Positions 25,418 to 35,105 of a DNA stretch of 64,000 bases are shown here, one piece after another. Origin of the DNA: GCA-002708145 sp045562755 (GTDB lineage: Bacteria; Chloroflexota; Dehalococcoidia; Lucifugimonadales; Lucifugimonadaceae); contig JBJKVF010000006.1 of NCBI GenBank assembly GCA_045562755.1, forward strand, positions 248,001 through 312,000. Direction: 5' to 3'. Positions within the stretch are counted from its first letter, which is position 1. The number at the start of each line of letters is the position of its first letter. The notes under the pieces were generated by a model. It was not told the origin of the DNA. It saw only the letters and a list, made by a program, of their open reading frames with translations, and ran no database searches. The translations under genes and the position numbers were made by a program.

Positions 25418-25862
25418 TATTAATCAGATCATAAAAACCTGTCCAACCCAATAATGCACATTTTATTCTAATAGGAAATTTTTGTACCCCTGAGAGAGCA
25501 TCTATATCTTTAATATTTTCCTTATCATCTTCTGAAATTTCCTCACCCTTGAGCATATTTCTAACTATATTCACTGCGTTAAAAATTTCTTCTATATTTT
25601 TTCCTTGAACATACTCTGCAAGCAAAGATGCTGAAGCTTGACTGATTGCACAACCTCTACCAGAAACAGAGATTTCAGTAACTTTAGTATCAGTAAATTT
25701 TGCTTGTATTCTTAATTCATCACCGCAAAAAGGATTATTAATTTCCTCATCAAAATCAGGGTTATCAATGAATTCTTTGTTCCTAGGATTATGATAATGA
25801 TCTAATATTATAGCTTCGTATAAATCATCAAGACCATCTAATCCACCCATTGGGGTAATCAT
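25401..25862 (-). CDS. sufU: SufU Fe-S assembly protein / sulfur acceptor
   Basis: SufU accepts sulfur from SufS and delivers it to the SufBCD scaffold. The three zinc/sulfur cysteines appear in the order NPFCGDEL, GRGCAISQAS and RIKCALLGW. The early motif is DHYHNPRN. The 153-residue length is typical. The start overlaps the sufS stop as ATGA; an ATG at 25850 (MGGLDGL) is an alternative. It is the last gene of sufBCDSU, and its 3' end overlaps the convergent epimerase gene. Confidence 0.92.
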   Translation of the reverse strand: MITPMGGLDGLDDLYEAIILDHYHNPRNKEFIDNPDFDEEINNPFCGDELRIQAKFTDTKVTEISVSGRGCAISQASASLLAEYVQGKNIEEIFNAVNIVRNMLKGEEISEDDKENIKDIDALSGVQKFPIRIKCALLGWTGFYDLINTNLRS

Positions 25863-27094
25863 TTAGTAAAATATCCTTCAATTTCTTCTAAGGCAGATAT
25901 AAAAGTATCAACCTCATCATAAGTATTATAAACATAGAAACTTATTCTAGCAGCAGCAACTAAATCATAGCTTCTGACCAAAGGCATAGCACAATGATGT
26001 CCAGTACGAATAGCTATCCCTCGTTGATCTAGGGCTGTTCCAAGATCATGTGGGTGAATATCTTCATGATAAAAAGAGATTACTCCTCCTCTATCTTTTG
26101 AGTCCAATGGACCTAATATATGAATTTTTTTTAAACTTAACATTTTACTCATTGCATACTCAGTAATTTTTTGTTCATGTTGAAATATACTATCTATTCC
26201 AATTTCATTCAAATAATCTACAGCTACACCTGATGCAATTGCGTCTGCAAAATTTGGTGTACCAGCTTCAAATTTATATGGAAGAGTATTCCATTTTGCA
26301 TCTTTTTCATAACTAACCTCTAAAATCATATCTCCGCCAAACATATAAGGAGGCATTTCATCAAGTAATTGCCTCTTACCGTATAGTACTCCAATTCCAG
26401 TCGGCCCCATCATTTTGTGTAAAGAAAAAGTCAAAAAATCTACATCAAGATCAATAACATCAACTGGCATATGAGGTACGCTTTGAGCAGCATCAAGCAA
26501 AACAACTGCATCATTATTATGAGCAATATCTATAATTGTTTTTGCAGGATTAATAGTTCCTAAAACATTCGAAACGTGAGTTAATGAGACAATCTTAGTT
26601 TTTGAATCAATAATTTGAGTAATATTATTAAGTTCTATTTTACCATCCTTAGACATGGGTAAATATCTTAACTCAGCGTTCTTATTTTTAGCTATTTGCT
26701 GCCATGGAACAATATTTGAATGATGTTCCATTGGTGTTATAACTATATTATCTCCAGGCATAATATTTTTTTCACCCCATGTAAAAGCAACTAAATTAAT
26801 TGATTCACTTGTATTTCTAGTCCATATAACTGTTTCTGGAGATGGAGATTTTATTAATTTAGCAATTTTTTCTCTTGCAAATTCGTAATTTTCTGTAGAT
26901 TCGATTGATAAAGTATGAACACCACGATGAACATTTGAGTTACTTGTTTTATAAAAATTACTAATCGAATCTATAACACTATTTGGCTTTTGTGTGGTAG
27001 CTGCGTTATCAAGATATACCAATTTATTACCATTGACTTCTCTTGATAAAATTGGAAAATCTAATCTGATTTTTTGTATATCTAATTTTTTCAT
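25859..27094 (-). CDS. sufS: Cysteine desulfurase SufS
   Basis: This PLP enzyme takes sulfur from cysteine to form a persulfide for Fe-S clusters. It has the class-V aminotransferase layout: LDNAATTQKP near the start, TPMEHHSNIVPW, the PLP lysine in LTFSLHKMMGPTGIG, and the persulfide-forming cysteine in RTGHHCAMPL. At 411 residues it is full length. It overlaps sufD upstream and sufU downstream by 4 bp each, so the three are translationally coupled. Confidence 0.95.
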   Translation of the reverse strand: MKKLDIQKIRLDFPILSREVNGNKLVYLDNAATTQKPNSVIDSISNFYKTSNSNVHRGVHTLSIESTENYEFAREKIAKLIKSPSPETVIWTRNTSESINLVAFTWGEKNIMPGDNIVITPMEHHSNIVPWQQIAKNKNAELRYLPMSKDGKIELNNITQIIDSKTKIVSLTHVSNVLGTINPAKTIIDIAHNNDAVVLLDAAQSVPHMPVDVIDLDVDFLTFSLHKMMGPTGIGVLYGKRQLLDEMPPYMFGGDMILEVSYEKDAKWNTLPYKFEAGTPNFADAIASGVAVDYLNEIGIDSIFQHEQKITEYAMSKMLSLKKIHILGPLDSKDRGGVISFYHEDIHPHDLGTALDQRGIAIRTGHHCAMPLVRSYDLVAAARISFYVYNTYDEVDTFISALEEIEGYFTK

Positions 27095-28425
27095 GTAGTG
27101 CCAATCGTATCTGATTCATCTAATACAAGTGGAATTTTCTTATTTATCAAATCACCTACAAAAAAACTCAACTCTTCATGAGTGAATTCATCTAACATTT
27201 CTTCAGCAAATCCTCTAACTAACATACTTTTCGCTTCCAATTCACTTATACCTCTTGAAAGTAGATAAAACAATGAATTCTTATCAACATGTCCCGCAGT
27301 AGCACCATGTGCACATTCAACATCATCTGCATATATCTCTAATGATGGCTTAGCATCTATCTCTGCACCGTAAGAAAGCATCAAATTTAGGTCTTTTTGA
27401 GTAGCTATACTTTTTTGAGCAACTCTTTCGACAATGACTTTACCACTAAATACAGCATGTGATTTTCCAGAAAGAATACCTTTGTAAAATTGGTTTGATA
27501 TACAATGAGGGGATTTATGACTTGTACTTATCTCGTGATCTTGTTGTTGATTACCATGAGTTATATATATACCTCGCAGATCCGACTCTGAGCCTTCACC
27601 TTCTAATTCTGTAAGTATGTCATTTCTACCTATTAGTGGGGCAGTTGCAAAACTAACTGATGAAAATTTAGAGTCTGATTGCTGAGAAACCCTAGTAGTG
27701 GCAATATGAAAAGTATTTTCATTTTCAACTTGTATTCTGAAATGATTTAATGATGATTTTGGGCTTAAATTTATCTCTGTAACAGGAATGACAAGCTGAG
27801 AGTTATTAGCAAAATTAATGTAAGACTCAATTAATTCAATATTTATATTGTCATTAACTTCAATAAAAATCCTAGGTAATACAATTTTTTGCTTGTTATC
27901 ATCAGTAATAATATTTATAACATTGACTGGCTGAGTGATACTAGAAGAAATTTCTATATAGGCTATATCCTGAAACAATGCAGAATTAAGTGCAACAAAA
28001 TCATGGTCACTTGATTTTGCAATTTTTGAGATTTTATTTGCAAATTTTTTATTTTGCCTTAGATCGTTTATATTATAAAAATTTATACCACTTTCAATAT
28101 TACTGCCAGAGAGTTTTGATGATAACTTTCCATTGACAAAAATAAAATTATTCCATTTTTCACTTATTGGCATGGTTTTACTATCAATCTCTAGTTGAAT
28201 ATTATCTTCAGTAGAATCAAGTTCATATATGTTTTTTTCTATAGGACTTAAGTTAGTATATTTCCATAATTCATTTTTTTTCCTAGATGTAGGGAACCCT
28301 CTAGTTGAAAAAATTTCCCATCCTTTTTTTCTAATATTATTGAGCTCAGAGGATGTTTCATTCTCGTATATACTACTAAACATTTCGTTATAAATTTTCA
28401 TTTTTTGATCTAGAGTGTTTGGCAT
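27091..28425 (-). CDS. sufD: SufD, Fe-S cluster scaffold complex subunit
   Basis: SufD pairs with SufB and the ATPase SufC to build Fe-S clusters. The C-terminal right-handed helix domain is visible, with YADDVECAHGATAGHVD and the end segment LVRGFAEEMLDEF typical of the SufBD family. The N-terminal half is divergent, as usual for SufD. It has 444 residues, begins 3 bp after the sufC stop, and overlaps sufS by 4 bp. Confidence 0.93.
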   Translation of the reverse strand: MPNTLDQKMKIYNEMFSSIYENETSSELNNIRKKGWEIFSTRGFPTSRKKNELWKYTNLSPIEKNIYELDSTEDNIQLEIDSKTMPISEKWNNFIFVNGKLSSKLSGSNIESGINFYNINDLRQNKKFANKISKIAKSSDHDFVALNSALFQDIAYIEISSSITQPVNVINIITDDNKQKIVLPRIFIEVNDNINIELIESYINFANNSQLVIPVTEINLSPKSSLNHFRIQVENENTFHIATTRVSQQSDSKFSSVSFATAPLIGRNDILTELEGEGSESDLRGIYITHGNQQQDHEISTSHKSPHCISNQFYKGILSGKSHAVFSGKVIVERVAQKSIATQKDLNLMLSYGAEIDAKPSLEIYADDVECAHGATAGHVDKNSLFYLLSRGISELEAKSMLVRGFAEEMLDEFTHEELSFFVGDLINKKIPLVLDESDTIGTT

Positions 28426-28428
28426 AGT

Positions 28429-29175
28429 CTATTGAAAATCCTTATAACCATTTTTTTCTACATCAAGGGCTAAATCAGCATCTCCAGTTTTTACAATTTT
28501 GCCATTTACTAAAATATGAACGATATCTGGCTTTATATAATTTAATAATCTTTGATAATGAGTAACTATGATAAATGATCTTTTAGGTGATCGCATAGAA
28601 TTGACTCCATCTGCAACTATTCTAAGTGCGTCTACATCCAAACCCGAATCCGTTTCGTCTAATATTGCTAATTGAGGTCTAAGTATTTCTAATTGCAACA
28701 TCTCATTTCTCTTTTTTTCTCCTCCAGAAAAACCGTCATTGAGTGACCTTTTAATTAATTCAGGATTAACACCGCATGACTTAACTTTTTCATCAAAAAG
28801 CTTAGAAAAATCTCTAACAGACATTTTGGATTCACCATTATATTCAGATTTCGCATCTAGAGAAGCTTTGAGAAACTGCCAAGGTCTTACTCCTGGAATT
28901 TCAACAGGATATTGGAAAGCAAGAAATAATCCTTTATGTGAGCGTTCATCTACAGGTAACTCAACTATATCTTCATCATTAAAAATTATTTCACCATCAG
29001 TAACCTCGTAATCAGGCCTCCCCATAAGTACATTAGAAAATGTACTTTTACCTGATCCATTAGGACCCATTATTGCATGAATTTCTCCTGGATTTACTTC
29101 AATATTCACGCCTTTCAATATATCTGAATCTTCAACATCTGCAACAGATGCACACAAATTTTTTACTTTTAACAT
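28429..29175 (-). CDS. sufC: SufC, Fe-S assembly ATPase
   Basis: This ABC-type ATPase powers the SufBCD scaffold. It has Walker A GPNGSGKST, the SufC-type signature FSGGEKKRNEMLQL, Walker B LAILDETDSGLD, and the switch histidine in IIVTHYQRLL. The 248-residue length is standard. It lies between sufB and sufD on one transcript. Confidence 0.96.
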   Translation of the reverse strand: MLKVKNLCASVADVEDSDILKGVNIEVNPGEIHAIMGPNGSGKSTFSNVLMGRPDYEVTDGEIIFNDEDIVELPVDERSHKGLFLAFQYPVEIPGVRPWQFLKASLDAKSEYNGESKMSVRDFSKLFDEKVKSCGVNPELIKRSLNDGFSGGEKKRNEMLQLEILRPQLAILDETDSGLDVDALRIVADGVNSMRSPKRSFIIVTHYQRLLNYIKPDIVHILVNGKIVKTGDADLALDVEKNGYKDFQ

Positions 29176-29220
29176 GATTTCTCTTTCAAGTATGTGTAGG
29201 TTTCTAATCTAATATTTTTT

Positions 29221-30684
29221 TTATCCAACTGCGCCCTCTAAAGAGACCTTTAGTAGTTGAGAAGCTTCAACAGCAAACTCAAAAGGTAATTCTCTTATCA
29301 CATCCCTGCTCCATCCTGTAATAATCATATGATGTGCTTCTTCTTCTGATAAGCCTCTAGCCATAAGGTAGAATAACTTATCTTCACTAACTTTAGAAGT
29401 TGAAGCTTCGTGTTCTAGTCTTGCAGTAGGATTTCGTACCTCTATATATGGCACTGTATGAGCTCCACATTGATCGCCAACTAATAAGGAATCACATATA
29501 GTATGGTTTACTGCATTTTCAGCACCTGGAAGAATCTGAACTTGCCCTCTATAAGTGTTACTACCCTTTCCAGCTGATATACCCTTTGAAACTATTGTTG
29601 ATTTTGTGTTTTTACCAAGATGTATCATTTTTGTTCCAGTATCTGCTTGTTGGTGATTATTAGCCAATGCAACTGAATAGAATTCACCAACTGAATTATC
29701 ACCTTTCAAAATCACACTAGGATATTTCCATGTGATAGCTGAACCAGTTTCTACCTGAGTCCACGAAATTTTCGCGTTTTTTTCAGCTCTACCTCTTTTT
29801 GTAACAAAATTATATATACCACCTTCTCCTTCAGGTGTGCCAGGAAACCAATTCTGAATTGTAGAATATTTTATTTCAGCATCTTCTAAAGCAACTAATT
29901 CTACAACAGCGGCATGAAGTTGGTGTGATTTTCTAAAAGGAGCTGTACATCCTTCAAGATATGAAACATATGAACCTTTATCGGCAACGATTAGAGTTCT
30001 TTCAAATTGGCCTGAACCTTCTGTATTAATTCTAAAATATGTCATTAGTTCAATAGGACACCTTACTCCTGGTGGAATATAAGCAAATGACCCATCACTG
30101 AAAACGGCAGAATTAAGACCAGCAAAAAAATTGTCAGAAAAAGGTACCACAGAACCAAGGTATTTTTTTATTAAATCAGGATGATTTTTTACAGCCTCGC
30201 TAAAGGAACAAAAAATTATTCCTAATTCTTTTAGTTTATCTTCCATTGTTGTTGCGACAGAGACAGAATCAAATACTGCATCAACAGCAACTCCAGCTAA
30301 TTTTTCTCGTTCGTTTAATGGAATCCCTAATTTTTCAAAAGCTTCTAACATTTCAGGGTCTACTTCATCAAGACTTTTTGGTGAATTAGAACTTGATTTT
30401 GGAGCAGCATAGTAATATATATCTTGATAATCGATACCAGGATAATTGATCATAGCCCAGTCTGGTTCACCCTCAGATTTATTTAATTTTTCCCAGTTCT
30501 TGTAAGCTTTCATTCTCCAATCAAGCAACCACTTTGGCTCTTCTTTTTTCTTGGAAATTAATTTTACAATATCAGGGTTTAAACCTTTTGGAGCCAATTC
30601 CGTTTCAACGTCGGTAGTAAAACCCCATTGATAGTCATCACCGGATAGATCTGAGTTTCTCGAAATTGTATTTTTATTAGTCAA
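29221..30684 (-). CDS. sufB: SufB, Fe-S cluster scaffold subunit
   Basis: SufB holds the nascent Fe-S cluster in the SufBC2D complex. The chain includes FSDGSFAYIPPGVRCPIEL, YLEGCTAPF and RLEHEASTSKVSEDKLFY, all strongly conserved in SufB. The 487-residue protein is complete. The start is a TTG with AAGG upstream, giving MTNKNTIS. It is the first gene of sufBCDSU. A promoter and a perfect 12-bp tandem repeat lie just upstream. Confidence 0.95.
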   Translation of the reverse strand: MTNKNTISRNSDLSGDDYQWGFTTDVETELAPKGLNPDIVKLISKKKEEPKWLLDWRMKAYKNWEKLNKSEGEPDWAMINYPGIDYQDIYYYAAPKSSSNSPKSLDEVDPEMLEAFEKLGIPLNEREKLAGVAVDAVFDSVSVATTMEDKLKELGIIFCSFSEAVKNHPDLIKKYLGSVVPFSDNFFAGLNSAVFSDGSFAYIPPGVRCPIELMTYFRINTEGSGQFERTLIVADKGSYVSYLEGCTAPFRKSHQLHAAVVELVALEDAEIKYSTIQNWFPGTPEGEGGIYNFVTKRGRAEKNAKISWTQVETGSAITWKYPSVILKGDNSVGEFYSVALANNHQQADTGTKMIHLGKNTKSTIVSKGISAGKGSNTYRGQVQILPGAENAVNHTICDSLLVGDQCGAHTVPYIEVRNPTARLEHEASTSKVSEDKLFYLMARGLSEEEAHHMIITGWSRDVIRELPFEFAVEASQLLKVSLEGAVG

Positions 30685-30705
30685 AATATTGCCTTGAAGA
30701 TATAA

Positions 30706-30734
30706 TTAATATGATTAAACAAATGATTAAACAA
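30706..30734 (-). promoter_or_regulatory. suf promoter overlapping a perfect 12-bp tandem repeat
   Basis: On the plus strand, ATGATTAAACAA occurs twice back to back (30711-30722 and 30723-30734). On the minus strand, TTGTTT (30734-30729) is a plausible -35 and TATTAA (30711-30706) a -10, separated by 17 bp. The repeats therefore cover the -35 box and spacer. A DNA-binding repressor or activator of the suf genes could bind there. The site also lies upstream of the divergent gatB. Confidence 0.5.
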
Positions 30735-30826
30735 TTTATACTTAAATTCTATTGTTTTTAATGTCACTAGTCAATATAAAATTATTAAATTATAATAATG
30801 TAAAAAGATTATCTCAGGAGCAAAAA

Positions 30827-32296
30827 TTGGATTACGAAGCAGTGATTGGGCTTGAAACACATGTACAGCTCAAAACCAAAAGTAAAATGTTCAGTTATTC
30901 TAGCGCAGAATATCAAAATGCTGAACCAAACTCTATAGTTGATCCCATTAGCATGGCTTTACCTGGAACCTTGCCAGTAGTAAACAAAAAAGCTGTTGAG
31001 TATGCCATTAAAATAGGACTAGCACTTAATTGCAACATTACAAAAATTACAAAATTTGATAGAAAAAACTACACATATCCTGACCTAATGAAGGGATACC
31101 AAATTACGCAGTTAGATCACCCTATTGCTACAGAAGGAATGTTAAAACTTGATAACTCTAAAAATAAAAACATTCGAATTAACAGGGTCCATATGGAGGA
31201 GGATGTTGCTAGACTTATTCACTACCCAAGTTCTAATGATCAAGATTCATATTCACTAGTTGATATAAATAGATCAGGAACACCACTAATGGAAATAGTA
31301 ACAGAACCAGATTTATGTGATTCACAAGAAGTAGAATCTTACATTAATTCGCTTCAGCAAATAATAAGATATATAGGAGTAGGAACTGCAAATATGGAAG
31401 AAGGATCATTTAGGTGCGATGCAAACATTAGTGTTAGACCGAAAGGAACTAATTTATTAAACACAAAAGTTGAAGTGAAAAATATGAACAGAATTAAAGC
31501 TGTGACACGGGCTGTAGATTATGAAATAAAAAGACAGATTAAATTGATTAAAAATGATGAAAGAATTATACAAGAAACAAGAGGATGGAATGACGAAAAA
31601 GGAGTGACAATTCCTCAAAGAAGCAAAGAGGAAGCTCATGATTATAGATTTTTCCCCGAGCCAGATATACCACCTCTAGAAATCAAAAAATCATGGATTG
31701 ATGAAATCAATAAATCTATGCCAGAATTACCCTCAAAAAAGAAAAAACGATTTCAAGACTTTTGGGGTCTTTCTGAATATGATTCTAGTATAATCACAAC
31801 TTCATTGAAAAATGCTCAATACTATGAAGAACTATGTAATAATGGGAATTATAAAAATGATGCAGATAGATATTCATTTGCTAAAGAGGCAGCAAACTGG
31901 ATTATTGGTGAGATGACAAGACTAATGAATACTGATGACAAAAAAAATATTTATGAAACCAAAATTACACCCTACAACTTATTTAAATTGGTTGAAAAAT
32001 TTAAGAATAGAGAGATAAATAATAACTCTGCGAAAAAAGTTTTTGAGATAATGTATCATGAAGGCAAAGAACCTGTTGGTATTATTAAAGAACTAGGTTT
32101 TGAGGTAATTTCAGATTCTGATTCCTTATCTCCAATAGTAGATGATATCATTGAAAAGAATAATCAAGCAGTTAATGATTATAAAAACGGGAAAGAAGCT
32201 TCTTTGAAATATTTGATTGGACAGGTAATGAAAGAAACTAAAGGTCAAGCAGATGCATCTGAAGTAAGCCAACTTATCATTAGTAAACTTAGTTAG
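30827..32296 (+). CDS. gatB: Aspartyl/glutamyl-tRNA amidotransferase subunit B
   Basis: GatB recognises mischarged Glu-tRNA(Gln) or Asp-tRNA(Asn) and activates it for amidation in the GatCAB complex. The N-terminal YEAVIGLETHVQLKTKSKMF, the DRKNYTYPDLMKGYQITQ block and MEEGSFRCDANISVR are diagnostic. The C-terminal YqeY-like tail ends LIGQVMKETKGQADASEVSQ. I place the start at a TTG at 30827, six bases after AGGAG, because the protein then begins at the family's usual point with 489 residues. The frame stays open upstream to 30752. gatA and gatC are not in the window. Confidence 0.95.
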   Translation: MDYEAVIGLETHVQLKTKSKMFSYSSAEYQNAEPNSIVDPISMALPGTLPVVNKKAVEYAIKIGLALNCNITKITKFDRKNYTYPDLMKGYQITQLDHPIATEGMLKLDNSKNKNIRINRVHMEEDVARLIHYPSSNDQDSYSLVDINRSGTPLMEIVTEPDLCDSQEVESYINSLQQIIRYIGVGTANMEEGSFRCDANISVRPKGTNLLNTKVEVKNMNRIKAVTRAVDYEIKRQIKLIKNDERIIQETRGWNDEKGVTIPQRSKEEAHDYRFFPEPDIPPLEIKKSWIDEINKSMPELPSKKKKRFQDFWGLSEYDSSIITTSLKNAQYYEELCNNGNYKNDADRYSFAKEAANWIIGEMTRLMNTDDKKNIYETKITPYNLFKLVEKFKNREINNNSAKKVFEIMYHEGKEPVGIIKELGFEVISDSDSLSPIVDDIIEKNNQAVNDYKNGKEASLKYLIGQVMKETKGQADASEVSQLIISKLS

Positions 32297-32328
32297 ATAT
32301 ATATATAATATTTTGTAAAGGAATCACA

Positions 32329-32538
32329 ATGTTTAGTATATTACTTATAATAATTGCAATCTCTCTAATTGCAGTATTGCTTCTTCAAGCAAGAGGTTCA
32401 GGTTCTTCACTATTTGGTGAAGCTACAAGTACCTTTAGATCAAGAAGGGGTTTAGAGCAATTATTATTTAGGCTAACTATTATACTAGCGGTAATTTTTG
32501 TAGGTATTGCGATATTAAATGTAAGATTTGGAGGATAA
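32329..32538 (+). CDS. secG: Preprotein translocase subunit SecG
   Basis: SecG is the small accessory subunit of the SecYEG channel. The 69-residue protein has two membrane helices separated by the SecG loop RGSGSSLFGEATSTFRSRRG. AAAGGA precedes the ATG. It follows gatB by 32 bp and is probably co-transcribed. Its stop is 6 bp from the convergent cysS stop. Confidence 0.9.
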   Translation: MFSILLIIIAISLIAVLLLQARGSGSSLFGEATSTFRSRRGLEQLLFRLTIILAVIFVGIAILNVRFGG

Positions 32539-32544
32539 AGCTAG

Positions 32545-33900
32545 CTATTTCCACTTAGTTCCATCTGAAGTATCTGTAATTTCGATACCCATATTAGTCA
32601 ATTCATCTCTAATTAAATCAGCCTCTTCCCAATTTTTATTTTGCCTAGCCTGATTTCTTTTTGAGATCATAGATTCTATATCTGAAGAATCAATTTTTGT
32701 TTCTTTTTCTATTTTTTTATAATTAAATCCTAAGATATTGGATATTTCTTTAAACAAAATTAATCCTTCACTAATATTATAAGTAGAAGATGATTTATTA
32801 ATCGTTTTAGCTAGGTCAAAAATAGTTGCGATTGCTTTTGGTGTATTTAAATCATCATCCATAGCATCAACAAATCTTTTTTTGAAACTATCAAAATTCA
32901 TTTCTTTGAGTTTAGGATTAAATTTGATTTCTGAGTTTACTATTCTCAGTCGACTTAGTGACTTTTCTGTTGAGTGAATTAATTCTAAATCTAATAAAGG
33001 ATTTGTTCTATAATGACTCTGAAGGATCCATAATCTAATAGCATCAGAGCTAAATTTTTTTAGAGCTTCATTTATGCTATATGCGTTACCTAAAGATTTG
33101 CTCATTTCAGCACCTTTTACTCTTAACATACCATTATGCATCCAGTACTTAACAAATGGTTTTTTAGAAGTAAATGATTCACTTTGAGCAATTTCATTTT
33201 CATGATGTGGAAAGGTTAGATCCATCCCTCCACCATGTATATCAATTTGATTACCAAGATGTTTTTTTATCATTGCCGAGCATTCTATATGCCAACCTGG
33301 CCTTCCCTTACTCCAAGGACTATCCCAAAAGGGTTCATCGTCGTTAGAAATTTTCCATAATGCGAAATCATTTGAATGTTTTTTATTATAATCTTGATCA
33401 AGTCGTGAAGACTCATATTCTTCAAAATAAATATTGCCACTTAGTTTTCCGTAGTCATCAAATTTTTGCACATCAAAATATACTGACCCAGACGATTCGT
33501 AAGCAAAACCTTTATCAATGAGCCCTTTAATAAAATTAATTATCTCATCAATATCTTCAGTCGCTCTGGGATGTATATTAGATCTCAAAACATTAAGAGC
33601 ATCCATAGATTTATAAAAAGATTCTATATATTTTTCTGAAATAATTTCAGATGAAGTTTGTTCCTTAGCAGCTTTATTAATTATTTTGTCATCAATGTCT
33701 GTAAAATTCTGAACTTTTTTTACATTATATCCTTTGGATATTAGATATCTGTATAATACATCAAAAACTATACTACTCAGTGCATGACCTAAATGTGAAT
33801 GATCATAAACAGTAACACCGCAAATATACATGTTCACTTGATTTGGATTATTAGGTTTAAAAATCTCTTTTTTTCTACTAAAAGAATTATATATTTTCAT
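32545..33900 (-). CDS. cysS: Cysteinyl-tRNA synthetase
   Basis: This class I synthetase charges tRNA(Cys). The HIGH-equivalent motif is HSHLGHAL, preceded by the zinc cysteine in YICGVTVYD; further zinc ligands are in WHIECSAM and HHENE. The KMSKS-equivalent is EMSKSLGN. At 451 residues it is full length. It lies 14 bp downstream of ispDF on the same strand, and the ispDF-cysS pairing recurs in many bacteria. Confidence 0.96.
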   Translation of the reverse strand: MKIYNSFSRKKEIFKPNNPNQVNMYICGVTVYDHSHLGHALSSIVFDVLYRYLISKGYNVKKVQNFTDIDDKIINKAAKEQTSSEIISEKYIESFYKSMDALNVLRSNIHPRATEDIDEIINFIKGLIDKGFAYESSGSVYFDVQKFDDYGKLSGNIYFEEYESSRLDQDYNKKHSNDFALWKISNDDEPFWDSPWSKGRPGWHIECSAMIKKHLGNQIDIHGGGMDLTFPHHENEIAQSESFTSKKPFVKYWMHNGMLRVKGAEMSKSLGNAYSINEALKKFSSDAIRLWILQSHYRTNPLLDLELIHSTEKSLSRLRIVNSEIKFNPKLKEMNFDSFKKRFVDAMDDDLNTPKAIATIFDLAKTINKSSSTYNISEGLILFKEISNILGFNYKKIEKETKIDSSDIESMISKRNQARQNKNWEEADLIRDELTNMGIEITDTSDGTKWK

Positions 33901-33914
33901 AAAAATTAATTTTC

Positions 33915-35105
33915 CTACATTTTTGAAATAGTTGCAATTGACTGAGCAGCAATTCCTTCTGATTTTCCGATCAATCCTACAGAATCTGTAGATGTGATTT
34001 TCAAATTAATACTAATATCTCTTAAGGATGAAATTTTTGACAGGCTATCAGTTATTAATTCTACAGATGAGCCTAATCTTGGTTTTTCAGCAATTATGGT
34101 AGAGTCTATGTATAAAATCTTCCACCCTTTCTGATTTAAAAGGCGCACAGATTCATTTATAAAATACTCAGAATTAAGATCCTTAAATTTTTTATTACTT
34201 GAAGGGAAATTACTGCCTAAATCTCCAAGTTGAGCGGCACCTAATATAGAACTTGCTATAGAATGTAATAATACATCTCCATCTGAATGGCCTGCTAATT
34301 TTTTCTCGAAAGGTATATGAATTCCTCCTAGCTTTAATGGCCCACCTTTTACCAGTTTATGACAATCAAAACCTATTCCATATCTATTTTCTTTTGAAAT
34401 ATTATTGTCAACAAATTGATTTTTTTTTCGTAAGATCGAGTTTGCTAATTGTAAATCATTAGGATTGGTTATCTTAATATTTTCTACAGATCCAGGAAAA
34501 GTAGATACTAATCCACCTGAAAGTTCTACTGCAGAAGCATCATCTGTAATTTCGCGATTTAATAAGTCATAAGAAGTATTCAAAACTTCAAATTTAAAAA
34601 ATTGCGGAGTCTGAACTGAACCCAATTTTTTCCTATCATAAGTTTTTTCAACTAAATTATTTGAAATTTTCTTTATGGTATCTGATATGGGAATAACTGG
34701 AATTGCTGCACCAGTTACATGAACTGATTTTATACCATTAGTAATCATTTTTTTTGTAGCAAATGGTCGAGCACCATCATGCACACCAATTATTTCCAAA
34801 TTAGAATAAATTGAAGATAAATTTTTTAGAGCTAACATTACTGTATCTTGCCGTCTAGAACCACCAGTCATGGTGTAAATATCCTTCTTTATTTCCAAAT
34901 TTTTTATAATATTCTTTACTTGATTAATATTATTCTCAGAAAGCATTATAGTTATAGATCTTGTCTCTTCCATCTGATTAAAAAGCTCGATACTATAAGT
35001 AACGACATGTTTATTAGATATCTTATATAATTGTTTATCAATGCCATTCATCCTGCTACTATTTCCAGCAGAAAGTATAATTATATCTAGAGTAGGTTTT
35101 ATCAT
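33915..35105 (-). CDS. ispDF: Bifunctional IspD/IspF isoprenoid enzyme
   Basis: Two enzymes of the MEP pathway are fused. Residues about 1-225 are IspD (4-diphosphocytidyl-2C-methylerythritol synthase), with LSAGNSSRMNGIDKQ and VHDGARPF. Residues about 235-396 are IspF (cyclodiphosphate synthase), with the metal motif GIGFDCHKL, the histidine segment HSDGDVLLHSI and LGDLGSNFP. The fusion skips IspE, as in other known ispDF genes. The enzyme supplies precursors for the prenyl and squalene genes at 39.5-44.4 kb. Its ATG overlaps the stop of the upstream VTT gene by 4 bp. Confidence 0.94.
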   Translation of the reverse strand: MIKPTLDIIILSAGNSSRMNGIDKQLYKISNKHVVTYSIELFNQMEETRSITIMLSENNINQVKNIIKNLEIKKDIYTMTGGSRRQDTVMLALKNLSSIYSNLEIIGVHDGARPFATKKMITNGIKSVHVTGAAIPVIPISDTIKKISNNLVEKTYDRKKLGSVQTPQFFKFEVLNTSYDLLNREITDDASAVELSGGLVSTFPGSVENIKITNPNDLQLANSILRKKNQFVDNNISKENRYGIGFDCHKLVKGGPLKLGGIHIPFEKKLAGHSDGDVLLHSIASSILGAAQLGDLGSNFPSSNKKFKDLNSEYFINESVRLLNQKGWKILYIDSTIIAEKPRLGSSVELITDSLSKISSLRDISINLKITSTDSVGLIGKSEGIAAQSIATISKM

